A stretch of 64,000 nt of DNA, from assembly GCA_963805705.1 (NCBI GenBank), contig CAWDVH010000001.1:2294001-2358000 (forward strand). The letters are read 5' to 3'. The notes under the pieces were generated by a model, which was not told where the DNA came from, searched no databases, and saw only the letters and a list, made by a program, of their open reading frames with translations. Within the stretch, counting starts at the first letter, position 1, and every line of letters begins with the position of its first letter. This DNA comes from CAWDVH01 sp963805705 (GTDB lineage Bacteria > Actinomycetota > Actinomycetes > Streptosporangiales > Streptosporangiaceae). Made by a program: the position numbers and the translations under genes. Below are positions 45,508 to 54,500 of this stretch, piece by piece.

Positions 45508-45615
45508 ATGACGCAGAAACCGCCGCAGCAGGCGCCGCCCGGGGCCGGTCAGCGAGCAGCAATCACCGCCGCGGCCGTCGTCGGTGACGGTCGCGGTCAG
45601 CATCCGCGTACGTAG
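45508..45615 (+). CDS. Truncated 35-residue ORF with a strong ribosome site
   Basis: ATG 45508 is preceded by GAAAGGAGACTCAG, in the same place as the DUF4386 gene after the paralogous YEIRLQG gene (59348). After about 15 residues the sequence runs antisense over the end of the sensor-kinase gene. It looks like the start of a lost gene joined to foreign sequence near 45560. It may still yield a short peptide. Confidence 0.35.
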   Translation: MTQKPPQQAPPGAGQRAAITAAAVVGDGRGQHPRT

Positions 45616-46746
45616 CCGAGCTCGACCGTCACCTCGGTCGCGCGGGCGTGCTTGGCCACGTTCGCCAGCAGCTTAGCGACGGCGAAATAGACCGCCGACT
45701 CCACTGGTCGTTTCGGCCGGGACGTTACGGTGCTGCGTACGGTGACCTCCATGGGAGCGTCGAGCGCCAGCACCCCGGACCGCGTCGACCGCGCCGCGCT
45801 CGGATAGCACCGGCGGATTGATGCCGCGGACCAGCGACCGCAGTTCGGTGAGCGCGGCCACCGACGAGGCGCGGGCCTCGGCCAGGATGGCCTTGGCCGC
45901 CTCCGGGTCAGTGTCGACGAGCTGTTCGGCGGCCCCCATCGACATGCCGAGCGCGACCAGCCGGGCCTGCGCTCCGTCGTGCAGGCCCCGCTCGATGCGT
46001 TCCAGCTCGGCGGCCTGGGTATGGGTCAGGTCGGCCCGGATCGACTCCAGTTCCCCGGCACGCTTGTCAAGCCGCGCTTGTGGCGGCGGGCCGAGGAACC
46101 GGCTCGCTACCGGCCCGAGGATCCGCCAGGCGAACGGCGCGATGACCAGGCTGGCGACGAGCACACCGATCCCGTATCCCAGCGCCCCCGGCGTCACCGC
46201 CAGGTACATCCCTCCGGCCAGGCCAAGCCACGGCAGGGCGGCAACCGGCACGACGGTCACGGCGGCGACGAGAAACCAGATCGCGTCCCGGCGCAGCTGC
46301 GGATCCTTGGCGCGGGAGAGTATCCGGCCCCGGCGTCGCGCTTCCCGCTCGGACTTCTCGTACTCATAGCCGTTCCACCAGTAGCCGGTGGCCATGCGGA
46401 TGATCGTCGGCGCGGGGCGATAGCTAACCTCGATCGGCAGCGCCAGCCAGCGCCGCGCGCACCGGCGCGCTGCCTTGCTGAGCGGCCGGCTGGTCAGCAG
46501 CAGCATGAACCAGCTGGCCACGGCCACCCATATGCCCGCGACCGCTAGCTCTCCCACCGTGGCCAGCACCTTGACGATCAGGGGCGAGGTCAACGGCGCG
46601 AACCAGCCCAGCGTGAACAGCGAGCCGCCGAACCCGACGGCCGCGGCGACGGCGACTGGCATCACGGTGAGCCCCACCAGCACCAGGGACCGGTAGAACC
46701 CCAGCGGGATCGCGCGGGCCCGTCTCAGGATCACGGGCTGGCTCAT
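45570..46746 (-). pseudogene. Sensor histidine kinase, C-terminally truncated
   Basis: From ATG 46746: four or so membrane helices, then the HisKA_3 dimerisation box ELERIERGLHDGAQARLVALGMSM with the phospho-His, LRSLVRGINPPVLSERG, and, after a frame slip (one surplus G in the GGGG run near 45779), ESAVYFAVAKLLANVAKHAR (N-box with Glu changed to Lys) and ELGY. A second slip precedes MLTATVTDDGRGG (G1 box). Similarity ends there, near 45570, so the rest of the ATPase domain is missing. The two slips may be sequencing errors, but the truncation looks real. No response-regulator gene is adjacent. Confidence 0.8.
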
Positions 46747-46827
46747 CGGGTCACCCCTCTCGCCATGCCGGCCATCGTGCCAGCCGTGCCCGCTCCTGTC
46801 GGGCACGGCTGGCACGTGGCGTGATTG

Positions 46828-47100
46828 TCAGCGGTCATTGCCGTGACCCGCAGCGCTCATGTCGCTGGCCGGCTGGGCGCTCGCCGGCCCCTCGCTGGCC
46901 GGCTGGGCGCGCCGCTTGCTGACCAGGCCGCTTATCCACATCACGGCGCCGATCACGGTCAGCGCCGCTCCGTGGATAATCAGGCCGGCCGCCACGGCGG
47001 CGGCAACGGCGACCAGCACGAGCCCGGCGGCCGTGATCACTGACCCGGCGACGATCCGGGTTTGCGGGCTGAGACGACGCAGCAGCAGGAACAGGATCAT
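46828..47100 (-). CDS. Small two-helix membrane protein
   Basis: 90 residues. Two hydrophobic segments, IVAGSVITAAGLVLVAVAAAVAAGLIIHGAALTVIGAVMW (near residues 15-55), with short basic loops and a Pro/Ala/Ser-rich tail (QPASEGPASAQPASD). Its ATG overlaps the stop of the 29-residue ORF upstream (ATGA) and it ends 81 bp before the sensor-kinase start, so the three form an operon downstream of conserved promoter copy 2. Family not recognised; a membrane accessory to the kinase is a guess. Confidence 0.65.
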   Translation of the reverse strand: MILFLLLRRLSPQTRIVAGSVITAAGLVLVAVAAAVAAGLIIHGAALTVIGAVMWISGLVSKRRAQPASEGPASAQPASDMSAAGHGNDR

Positions 47101-47186
47101 TTTGTACTCCTCCGATATGTCTCGGGCGGCTCGGGTGCGCCGATGATGGTGTCGGTCTTGGCCTGGTCGGGCCGGATAGCGGCCAT
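47097..47186 (-). CDS. 29-residue ORF heading the membrane-protein operon
   Basis: ATG 47186 with an excellent ribosome site (GGGAGGAAGGA) encodes MAAIRPDQAKTDTIIGAPEP and PETYRRSTK, and its TGA overlaps the next ATG. First gene after conserved promoter copy 2. Too short to assign; a leader peptide or small functional peptide. Confidence 0.5.
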   Translation of the reverse strand: MAAIRPDQAKTDTIIGAPEPPETYRRSTK

Positions 47187-47223
47187 TCCTTCCTCCCGGT
47201 GAGCGTGCGTTCGCTTCCTTCGC

Positions 47224-47312
47224 ACGCTAGGGAGCCAGCCAGGCTCAGACGTCACCCAAAGGTGGACATGCCCGGTGGAATCTTCCGGCGGGCACCGGGC
47301 ACCAAAGTGCCG
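47224..47312 (-). promoter_or_regulatory. Conserved LuxR-locus promoter, copy 2
   Basis: Minus strand: GCACTTTGGTGC (47310-47299), CACCTTTGGGTG (47264-47253; a perfect CACC-N4-GGTG palindrome) 46 bases further, then 26 bases from the last GTG to TAGCGT (47229-47224), and the ATG at 47186. GATTCC lies between the palindromes in all three copies. Confidence 0.75.
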
Positions 47313-47313
47313 G

Positions 47314-47495
47314 TCAGCCCGGGCCGGGACCTTGTGCCTGCCGGTACTCGCGGACGGCGGCGGTGATGCGAGCGGCCGCGCCGGGCAGGCCGTTCCAGTG
47401 CGTGTGCAGGTAGGACGCGTGCACCTGACCGCGGACGTAGCCTTCGGTAACGACGGCCTCCCGGCCCTGCCACCGCCACGCGTTGGCCGCCAGGG
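47314..47495 (-). pseudogene. C-terminal coding remnant, family unknown
   Basis: A minus-strand frame ending at TGA 47316-47314 reads LAANAWRWQGREAVVTEGYV, RGQVHASYLHTHWNGLPGAA, ARITAAVREYRQAQGPGPG with a strong GC3 codon pattern, but it dissolves into low-complexity Pro/Gly/Arg codons upstream and has no start. It looks like the tail of a lost gene. Not recognised. Confidence 0.35.
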
Positions 47496-47684
47496 CGGCC
47501 GGACCCGCCGTACCCGCCGGGCCCGCCGACCGGACGGCCGTGCGTGGAACTCGTGGCTATGCGCTCGTGTCCCGGCCGGCTTGAGTGGCGACGGGGTGAT
47601 GGCTACCGCGTCGCGGTTCCGGTTCGTCCGCCCCACATCGGCAAAATACGTTTGGCGACCCCCTCGCCGGTATCCGTCTGAGTT

Positions 47685-47720
47685 TGCTACGAGTGTAGCT
47701 ATTCTACTACGCTCGTAGCA
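47685..47720 (+). promoter_or_regulatory. Operator of the toxin-antitoxin operon
   Basis: Inverted repeat TGCTACGAG (47685-47693) / CTCGTAGCA (47712-47720) with an inner GTAG/CTAC, overlapping a -10-like TATTCT (47700-47705) and touching the ATG at 47720. The mRNA would be nearly leaderless. Fits autorepression by the antitoxin or toxin-antitoxin complex. Confidence 0.65.
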
Positions 47721-47974
47721 TGACCTCCATCCCGGCACGTGATCTCCGTAATCACACGGCGGAGGTGCTGAGGCGCGTTGAGGCGGGGGAGGAGATCGAG
47801 ATCCTGCGGGACAATCGCCCGGTGGCGAAGATCATCCCGCTGTCGCGGCGGAGGCAGTGGCTGCCCGCAGCCGAGATCGGCCATGAGCTTGTACGCCTGG
47901 GACCGGACACGACCGGCCTGGCCGAGGAGCTGCGGGCGACCCTGACCGACACGACGGACGATCTGCCGTGGTGA
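47720..47974 (+). CDS. Phd/YefM-family antitoxin
   Basis: 84 residues. The N-terminal half is the YefM/Phd DNA-binding fold: TSIPARDLRNHTAEVLRRVEAGEEIEILRDNRPVAKIIPL. The C-terminal half, DTTGLAEELRATLTDTTDDLPW, is the acidic toxin-neutralising tail. It overlaps the downstream PIN toxin by seven bases, which ensures coupled translation. A palindromic operator sits on its start codon, so autoregulation is likely. No dedicated ribosome site, consistent with a leaderless message. Confidence 0.93.
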   Translation: MTSIPARDLRNHTAEVLRRVEAGEEIEILRDNRPVAKIIPLSRRRQWLPAAEIGHELVRLGPDTTGLAEELRATLTDTTDDLPW

Positions 47975-48363
47975 CAGCCCAGCGAGCACTGGCCGACACC
48001 TCCGTTTTCGTCGGCCTTGAGGCAGCGCGTTTCGACGCCGGCCGGTTCGCCGGGTATGAGTGGGGTGTTTCGGCAGTAACGCTCGGGGAGTTGCGGCTCG
48101 GCGTGCTGCAGGCCAGGGATCCGGAGGCTGCTTCCCGGAGACTGTCGGCGTATCAGCTCGCGCAGCGGTTCGAGGCGCTCACCGTGGATGAGGCTGTGTC
48201 TGAGGCCTGGGCCTTGCTGGTGTCCCGGCTCCGGGCGGCGGGGCGAAGGGCGCCGGTGAACGATAGCTGGATCGCGGCCACCGCGATCGTGCACGGCGTT
48301 CCGGTCGTAACGCAAGATTCCGACTACGACGCCATGCCCGGTATCCGGGTCATCAAGATCTGA
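47968..48363 (+). CDS. vapC: VapC-family PIN-domain ribonuclease toxin
   Basis: 131 residues. The PIN acidic residues are in place: Asp in ALADTSVFVGLE near residue 10, Glu in VTLGELRLGV near 41, Asp in VNDSWIAATAIVHG near 98 and Asp in VTQDSDYDAM near 116. VapC toxins are Mg-dependent RNases cutting tRNA or rRNA. The GTG start at 47968 overlaps the antitoxin stop. A Phd-type antitoxin paired with a VapC is common in actinobacteria. The locus seems intact. Confidence 0.93.
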   Translation: MVTAQRALADTSVFVGLEAARFDAGRFAGYEWGVSAVTLGELRLGVLQARDPEAASRRLSAYQLAQRFEALTVDEAVSEAWALLVSRLRAAGRRAPVNDSWIAATAIVHGVPVVTQDSDYDAMPGIRVIKI

Positions 48364-48695
48364 TGCAGCCCTCGCCATCCGCCGTTCGCCTTCGCTTCAC
48401 TGCCCTGTGCTGGCACATGCCGGCGGCGCATTAGCCCGGAGCGGTTAGGCGCGGCAGGCGTGGGAGCGAATATCTGCCGGAATTGGCGAACAGGGTGCGG
48501 GTCGCGCCGCCATCGCCGCGGATCGGACGCGGCGGGTTGCGCAGTCACACCACATCCGGCCATCACAGATGAGGTGTAGCGGTCAGCCGCGGGCTCGACA
48601 GCGACACGGCAGCCGGCTTGATGCCGGCTGCACAACGCGTCGCCGGCGTGTTAACGTCGAGGCGGTCGTGATCCATCGGCAGGAGGTGAGACCCC
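48364..48695. other. No gene seen (about 330 bp)
   Basis: Only shadow frames. The stretch is mixed in composition with no terminator or promoter that I can support. Confidence 0.5.
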
Positions 48696-48755
48696 ATGAA
48701 CGCAGTATCTGTAATGGGTGCTCCCCCGCAAGGCATGATCGCGCGACTGAGGTAG
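48696..48755 (+). CDS. 19-residue ORF with a strong ribosome site
   Basis: ATG 48696 after AGGAGGTGAGACCCC encodes MNAVSVMGAPPQGMIARLR. It lies 45 bases before the patatin gene, whose own ribosome site is weak (GAAAGG at distance), so it may be a leader ORF or the original start region of a neighbouring gene. Not recognised. Confidence 0.3.
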   Translation: MNAVSVMGAPPQGMIARLR

Positions 48756-48800
48756 TCGCAACTGGGAGCGCCCGTCAGGCATCCGCGAAAGGCGGCTCCC

Positions 48801-49835
48801 ATGAACACAACACCTTCTTCGAGTCCGTATATCAGCTCGACGACGACTTCCGATGGCATCGCCGTGGAGGGAACGCCAGGGCACGGCAACTGGCCGAGGT
48901 CCAGCCAGCAGGTTGACGCCATAAGACCCGCGGGCGCCTCAGACAAGCGAGCCTTGGTCCTCGCAGGTGCCGGAGCGGCAGGCAATGCGTGGGAGATCGG
49001 CCTCATCGCCGGCCTGTCCAATGCCGGGGTCGATGCAACCGAGGCCGACCTGATCATCGGGACTTCGGCAGGATCGACGGTCGCGGCCCAGATCACCAGC
49101 GAGACCCGGCCGGCCGAACTGTTTGCCGCCATCCTCGCCGAGGTGCCTCAATCACGGACTGGCGCGGTCGGATCGAACCGTGGGCGTGCTCCGAACTGGT
49201 CGGGGGCGAACTACATGGAGTGGTCGAACGGAATCATCGATGCCGCTGAGGATGCGGCCGACATGCGCCGCAGAATGGGTGCGGCGGCGCTCGAGATGGA
49301 TGCGGCGTCGGACAGCTCTGCGCAGACGCAGTGGCGCGCTACCGTGGCCGCTCGGCTGCTCAGCCACCGCTGGCCGCAACGGCCGGTGCTTATCACGGCT
49401 GTCGATGCCCATACCGGTGAACCGGTAGTGTTCGACCGCCACAGCGGAATCGACCTGGTAGACGCCGTTGCCGCCAGCACCACCAGTGGCTTCGGCCCCT
49501 TCCCTCCCTACCGCATCGGCGACAACCGATACATCAACGGCGGTTACCGACGCAGCGAGAACGCCGACCTGGCCGCCGGATACGGGCGGGTGCTGGTGCT
49601 GTCACCATTCGGCGGCAGATCACGGATGCCGCTGGACTGGGGCATGAATCTCGCAACTCAGGTCGACGAACTGCGCGCAGATGGCAGCAGAGTCGAGACT
49701 GTTTTCCCGGATCGCGGCTCCGGCGACGTATTCGACGTCAATGCGTTGGATCCGTCGACGCGTCTGCAGGCCGCGCGAGGCGGTTACGACCAAGGCCGAG
49801 CCCTGGCCGGGCAGCTCACCGAATTCTGGCGCTGA
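48801..49835 (+). CDS. Patatin-like phospholipase-fold protein (Asp-to-Asn in motif)
   Basis: 344 residues. A variable 50-residue N-terminus precedes the patatin fold: LVLAGAGAAGNAWEIGLIAGL (oxyanion glycine region), nucleophile elbow IIGTSAGSTVAAQ near residue 90, and YINGGYRRSENADLAAGYGRVLVLSP near 235, where the dyad Asp of the usual D-G-G/A is Asn. Patatins hydrolyse acyl lipids with a Ser-Asp dyad, so this protein may be inactive, slow or use another acid. No signal peptide. A single base change (GAC to AAC) would explain it. Confidence 0.85.
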   Translation: MNTTPSSSPYISSTTTSDGIAVEGTPGHGNWPRSSQQVDAIRPAGASDKRALVLAGAGAAGNAWEIGLIAGLSNAGVDATEADLIIGTSAGSTVAAQITSETRPAELFAAILAEVPQSRTGAVGSNRGRAPNWSGANYMEWSNGIIDAAEDAADMRRRMGAAALEMDAASDSSAQTQWRATVAARLLSHRWPQRPVLITAVDAHTGEPVVFDRHSGIDLVDAVAASTTSGFGPFPPYRIGDNRYINGGYRRSENADLAAGYGRVLVLSPFGGRSRMPLDWGMNLATQVDELRADGSRVETVFPDRGSGDVFDVNALDPSTRLQAARGGYDQGRALAGQLTEFWR

Positions 49836-49917
49836 CGTCCGGCAGCACTGGCCTGCCGGCGATGATGGCCAGCACGGCTGCCGTTGCCGCGATGCGGGCG
49901 GGCGCGATAATGCCCGG

Positions 49918-50556
49918 GTGGAAAAGACAGCCGCGGACGCAGTACGCCGGATCGGGATCAGGCTTGCTGCCCTGGCGCAGGACGGGCTGACGTACGCCGC
50001 TGACGACTACGACCTGGACCGGTATCAGCTAGCGGGCCGGCTAGCGGCCGAGCTGCTCTCGGTGCTCAGCGGCCGGGGGGCTGACGAGCTTGCTGCCGAG
50101 CTCGGCCGTGATTCCGGCTATGCCACGCCGAAGATCGACGTGCGCGGCGTGATCTTCGACGTCCAGGAACGCGTGCTGCTGATGCGCGAGAGGACCGACG
50201 GCCGGTGGTCGCTGCCGGGTGGCTGGGCCGATCCCGGCGACTCGCCCTCGGGGGCGGTTACCAGGGAGATTCTCGAGGAAACCGGGTATCACAGCTCAGC
50301 GGTGAAGCTGATCGCCTGCTGGGACCGCGAGCTCCAGGACAATCCGCCGCCCCTGCCGGTCCACGTCTACAAGCTGTTCTTCCTCTGCCGCCGCGAGGGA
50401 ACCGTGCAGCCGCCAGCGGCCCTGGAGACGCTTGACGTCGGCTGGTTCGACGTCCAGGCGCTACCGCCGCTGTCCCTCGGCCGCGTCAATCACCGCCAGC
50501 TCGAGCGGGCACTGGCCCACCACCGCGACCCGTCTCTGCCGAGCGAGTTCGACTAG
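49918..50556 (+). CDS. Nudix hydrolase (ADP-ribose pyrophosphatase-like)
   Basis: 212 residues from GTG 49918. An N-terminal helical domain (RRIGIRLAALAQDGLTYAADDYDLDRYQLAGRLAAELL) is typical of the Nudix_N_2 type. It is followed by the Nudix fold: IDVRGVIFDVQERVLLMRERTDGRWSLPGGWADPGDSPSGAVTREILEETGY holds the box, with REILEETG intact and Asp in place of the first Glu, as in some relatives. It hydrolyses a nucleoside diphosphate linked to another group. Stand-alone gene; no operon partner is evident. Confidence 0.9.
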   Translation: MEKTAADAVRRIGIRLAALAQDGLTYAADDYDLDRYQLAGRLAAELLSVLSGRGADELAAELGRDSGYATPKIDVRGVIFDVQERVLLMRERTDGRWSLPGGWADPGDSPSGAVTREILEETGYHSSAVKLIACWDRELQDNPPPLPVHVYKLFFLCRREGTVQPPAALETLDVGWFDVQALPPLSLGRVNHRQLERALAHHRDPSLPSEFD

Positions 50557-50875
50557 CGCAGATGTTCGCTCGTCCGCGAGATCGGGCCGGGAGTCCCTTA
50601 CATGACCTTACCCTCAGGTTACTCTTCCATATCAGCCCTTGACCAGGGCGGTTACTCATGGTTAGACGACAGTAGAAGACCTTGATGGCTTTCAAGCTTA
50701 GAACGCCGAAGGGCCACAACCGCATCCAGGGGAATCATCGACGGCAGGCCAAGACCGATAGGTTAAACCTTGCGTCACCCGGCATTGCCTCGACCAGGAA
50801 TACCCTGTGTAACGTCGCAATAGAAATCTGGGGGGATCACCAAAACGTAGTGAAATCTGGGAGGGAGTGTTACAT
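50557..50875. other. No gene seen (about 320 bp, AT-richer)
   Basis: Markedly lower G+C than its surroundings. Short frames only. It ends with the ribosome site of the next small gene (GGGAGGGA). Confidence 0.5.
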
Positions 50876-51115
50876 TTGAAACTGACAAAGGCGCACGTTC
50901 GCCTGGAGAGCGTAATAGCTCTGTGTGCGGGCATCCTCGGCGTTATTACTATCTTCTGGCACGATTGGATCGAGGCACTGACGGGCTGGGATCCAGATCA
51001 TCATAATGGAACGTTTGAATGGCTTATTATTGCAGGGCTGCTAGCAGTCGCTGTCGTTATGGGATTTATGGCACGCCGCCATTGGCGAGTGGTGGCTGCA
51101 ACGGCGAATAGGTAG
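50876..51115 (+). CDS. Small two-helix membrane protein
   Basis: 79 residues from TTG 50876, nine bases after GGGAGGGA. Two helices, ESVIALCAGILGVITIFW and FEWLIIAGLLAVAVVMGFMA, flank a short loop HDWIEALTGWDPDHHNGT. Helix-loop-helix membrane proteins of this pattern (DWIEALTG-DPD-HNG) are common and uncharacterised in actinobacteria. It shares the lower G+C of the preceding gap, suggesting transfer. A GTG at 50867 is the alternative start. Confidence 0.7.
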   Translation: MKLTKAHVRLESVIALCAGILGVITIFWHDWIEALTGWDPDHHNGTFEWLIIAGLLAVAVVMGFMARRHWRVVAATANR

Positions 51116-51216
51116 ATTTTGCCGGACGATATTGGCGTAGGGTAAGTACGTCTCAGGTGCAATCTGGCGGGCAGGTGTCGAATGGAAGAGCGCGCGGCTC
51201 AGCGAGGTGACCCATC

Positions 51217-51516
51217 ATGACTGAGAATCAGGGCAAACCGCCTCGCAAGCGCCGCCCACCCTCGAAACGCAGCGGCAAGGCGGCTGACCAGCCTAAGGAC
51301 GGCTACCGCGACGGGCGAAGCGAACACCCCGAGGAGGCGGTCGGAGCGCACGCAGCCTTCGTCGCAGCCCACTTCGGTGGAGGCGCCGAGGCGACTCCGG
51401 ACATTCTCGACCGGGCCATCGACGTATGGCAGCGGCTACCGGGAGCCGTCGTCAGGGGCGCGCCCCTGACCCGACCGAACCGGCCGACCTCCGACCCCGG
51501 AGGCGAGACGCGATGA
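51217..51516 (+). CDS. Basic small protein coupled to the propeller gene
   Basis: 99 residues. Very basic, disordered N-terminus (KPPRKRRPPSKRSGKAADQPK), then a short helical part EEAVGAHAAFVAAHFGGGAEATPDILDRAIDVWQRLPGAVV. ATG 51217 follows GCGAGGTGACCCATC. The stop overlaps the ATG of the next gene (ATGA), so it is a translational partner of the propeller protein, conceivably a recruiter or chaperone. I do not recognise a named domain. Confidence 0.65.
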   Translation: MTENQGKPPRKRRPPSKRSGKAADQPKDGYRDGRSEHPEEAVGAHAAFVAAHFGGGAEATPDILDRAIDVWQRLPGAVVRGAPLTRPNRPTSDPGGETR

Positions 51517-54500
51517 GCGTCGCGGGAACTGTCTGGCGGCCGGTGGGGCCGAGCCCGATCGAGGCAGGTGGCCGGGAGGACAACGGCACGGTCACCTGCA
51601 TCGTCGTGCATCCCGCGAACCCCCGCATCGTATACCGGGGTACCAACAGCGGCGGCGTCTGGAAGACGATCGACGGCGGCGCCAGCTGGCGTTCGCTGTT
51701 CGATCACCAGGATGGCCGCGGCGTGGGCGAGGCCGGTGGCATCGCGCTCGACCCGAACGATCTGGACGTCGTCTATGTCGGGATCAGCGACCACGTGTTC
51801 CAGCGGTCGTTCAACGTCCCGTTCGTCGACACGATCGTTCGCCGCGGGCTGTACCGCTCGCTCGACGGCGGGGCGAGCTGGGTTCTGCTCGGCTCGGGTT
51901 TCCCCGCGGGGAACACCGGCAACGCCACGAACTTCGCCAGCGTGTCGATCACCCAGGTGATCGTCGAGCCCGCCGACAGCAACACCATTTACGTCGCGGC
52001 GGACGACGGTGTCCACGTGTCCACCGACTGGGGCCTCACCTGGACGCTCGGGGCCGGCCTCTCGGCCCGGGTCGACAGCCTCGACCTCGATACCACCAGT
52101 CCGGCCAACGCGCGCATCCTGTACGCCGGCGTGAACGGAAGCGGCGTCTTCAAATCGACCGACGGCGGCGCGAACTGGGCGTCCGTCTTGAGCGTGCCGG
52201 GTGCCCAGAAGGTCGTCGCCAGCCTCGCACCTCCGACCTCACCGCCGGCGGCGAACGGCATCCAGGTGCTCTACTGCTGCGCCGGGGGTGGGGGACCCGA
52301 CCCGATCGGATTCTTCGTCAGCATCGATGCGGGTGCGACGTGGACGCAACAAACGGCGTCAAACCTCCCGGTCGTCACGTACCAGGGCTACGCGCTGGCC
52401 ATCGCGGTCGACCCGTCGTCTCCGGGCGACGGCAAGAACGACGTGATCTACGTCGGCACCCGCGACCAAGGTATCTCGAGCAACTCCGGCGTGTTGTTCA
52501 CAGGCATCTTGGGACTGCACTCCGACAGCCATGCCTGGGCATTCGCCCCTGGCGCTCCAGGCCATCCGCCGGTGGTGATGTGCGGCACCGACGGCGGCTG
52601 CATGAAATCCACGGACCGCGGTCAGACCTGGACATCGCTTAACGGTGGCGGCGTCCAGACCACATTGTTCTACAACGTCGACGGAAAGCCCGACGCAGCG
52701 TCGAGTTCCATGATGGGCACCCTGCAGGACAACGGCATCGTCCGAGGTGTCGGCGCGGGCGCATGGCAGAACACCGGAGGTGGCGACGGCTGGGATGTCG
52801 TCTACGACATCGGCACCAACGACCGCGCCTACGCTGCGACAAACGGCGGCGTCTTCATCTCGACCAACGACGGCCAGAACTGGAGCGGGGTCGCCATGCC
52901 GTGGACCGGCGGGGACGCCGCCGGCGATTACCTCAACTCGTTCGCGGTCGACCCGTCGAACACCGGCGTCGTCTACATCACCGGGAAGACAAACCTCTGG
53001 CAGTCACGGAACGCCACCTCCAGCTGGAAGAAGATCGCGTCGCCCGGCTCCCCTGGAGTGGTCGCGGTCGCTCCGAGTAACGGCAATTACGTCGCCGTCA
53101 CCGCTGGTTCGAAGGTGTTCGTCTCGCAGAACGCCCTGGCCACAACCGGCGTGTCGTTCACCGACATCACGCGCCACCTGCCGAGCCGCAGCGTGACGCG
53201 CATCGAGTTCGACCCCAACGACCCGACGCGCTTGTACGCCGTGCTCGGCGGCTACGCCGGTGGCGGCGCGGGCGGCCACGTGTTCCGCACCACGCTCGGG
53301 GCGGCCGAATGGACCGACATCTCACCGGCGGCGACCGTCGACGACGTGCTTACCACGCTGGACGTCCCCTTCGGGGCCCTGGCGCTCGACGGATCCGAGC
53401 TGCCGACGACTATCTACGTTGGCTGCGATCTCGGCGTCCTCCGATCGGTGAACGACGGCCGGTCGTGGATGGTCGTCGACGACATCCACCTGCCCCGAGT
53501 TCCAGTGACGGACCTGGCGATCAGCGGATCCGCGCACCCGAAGGTGCTGCGCGCCGCCACCTATGGCCGCGGAGTGTTCCAGTTCGCCCACCCGGACTGG
53601 CCGACGATCACCCTCACATTGCAGGACGAGCTAGAGTTCGGGACGGTGTGCCCGGCCGGAGCCCACAAGACCATCGAGATCTTCAACGTCGGCACCGCGC
53701 CGTTGCGCGTCGACAGCATCGCGGTCCTGATCGGCTCGTCCAGCTTCGCGGTCGAGAATCAGCCATCAACGCCGATCGTGATCGAGCGGGGTGAAGACCT
53801 TGTATTCACCCTCACCTACCGGCCGACTCAGCCGGACATCAGCGAACAGGCCGTTATCCGCATCGCCAGCAACGACCCGAACGCCCCGTTCGTCGATGTC
53901 ACCGCGTCCGCGACCGCCGGCGCCCCGGCGCTCGACGTATCGACTCCGGCCGGAGGGCAGCTCGGCAGCGCCTGTCTAGGCGAGCATCTCGACAGCGAGA
54001 TCATGCTCACCAACTCCGGCACGTGCCCGCTGACGGTGACGTCGATCGTCTCCAGCCGTGCCACGTTCGAGGTGGCCTCCATCACTGCGCTGCCGATGAC
54101 CATCGGCCCTGGCGACACGTCCGAGCTGCCGATCCGCTTCACGCCCGCCGCGTTCGGGCCCGACGCGGCCACGATTGAGATCGACTCGGACGATCCGAAC
54201 AGCCCGGCGACCGTGCACGTGAGCGCGGTGTGTCCACCGCCGCGGCTGGTCACCGTGGTGCCCGACTCCGGGGACGCCGGTCACGTGTGTGTCGGTGACT
54301 TCGCCGACATCGAACTCACCGTCGAGAATAGCAGCGCCTGCGGGCTCGAGATCACGTCGATCACGAGCGACTCGCCCGAGTTCCTCGTCCCTTCGGTGTC
54401 CGCATTCCCGATCGAGCTGTGCTGTGGCTCAGCCGTCGAGCTGCCGATCCGCTTCCAGCCCACCACCATCGGAGCGAAGAGCGCCACGATCACGATCGTC

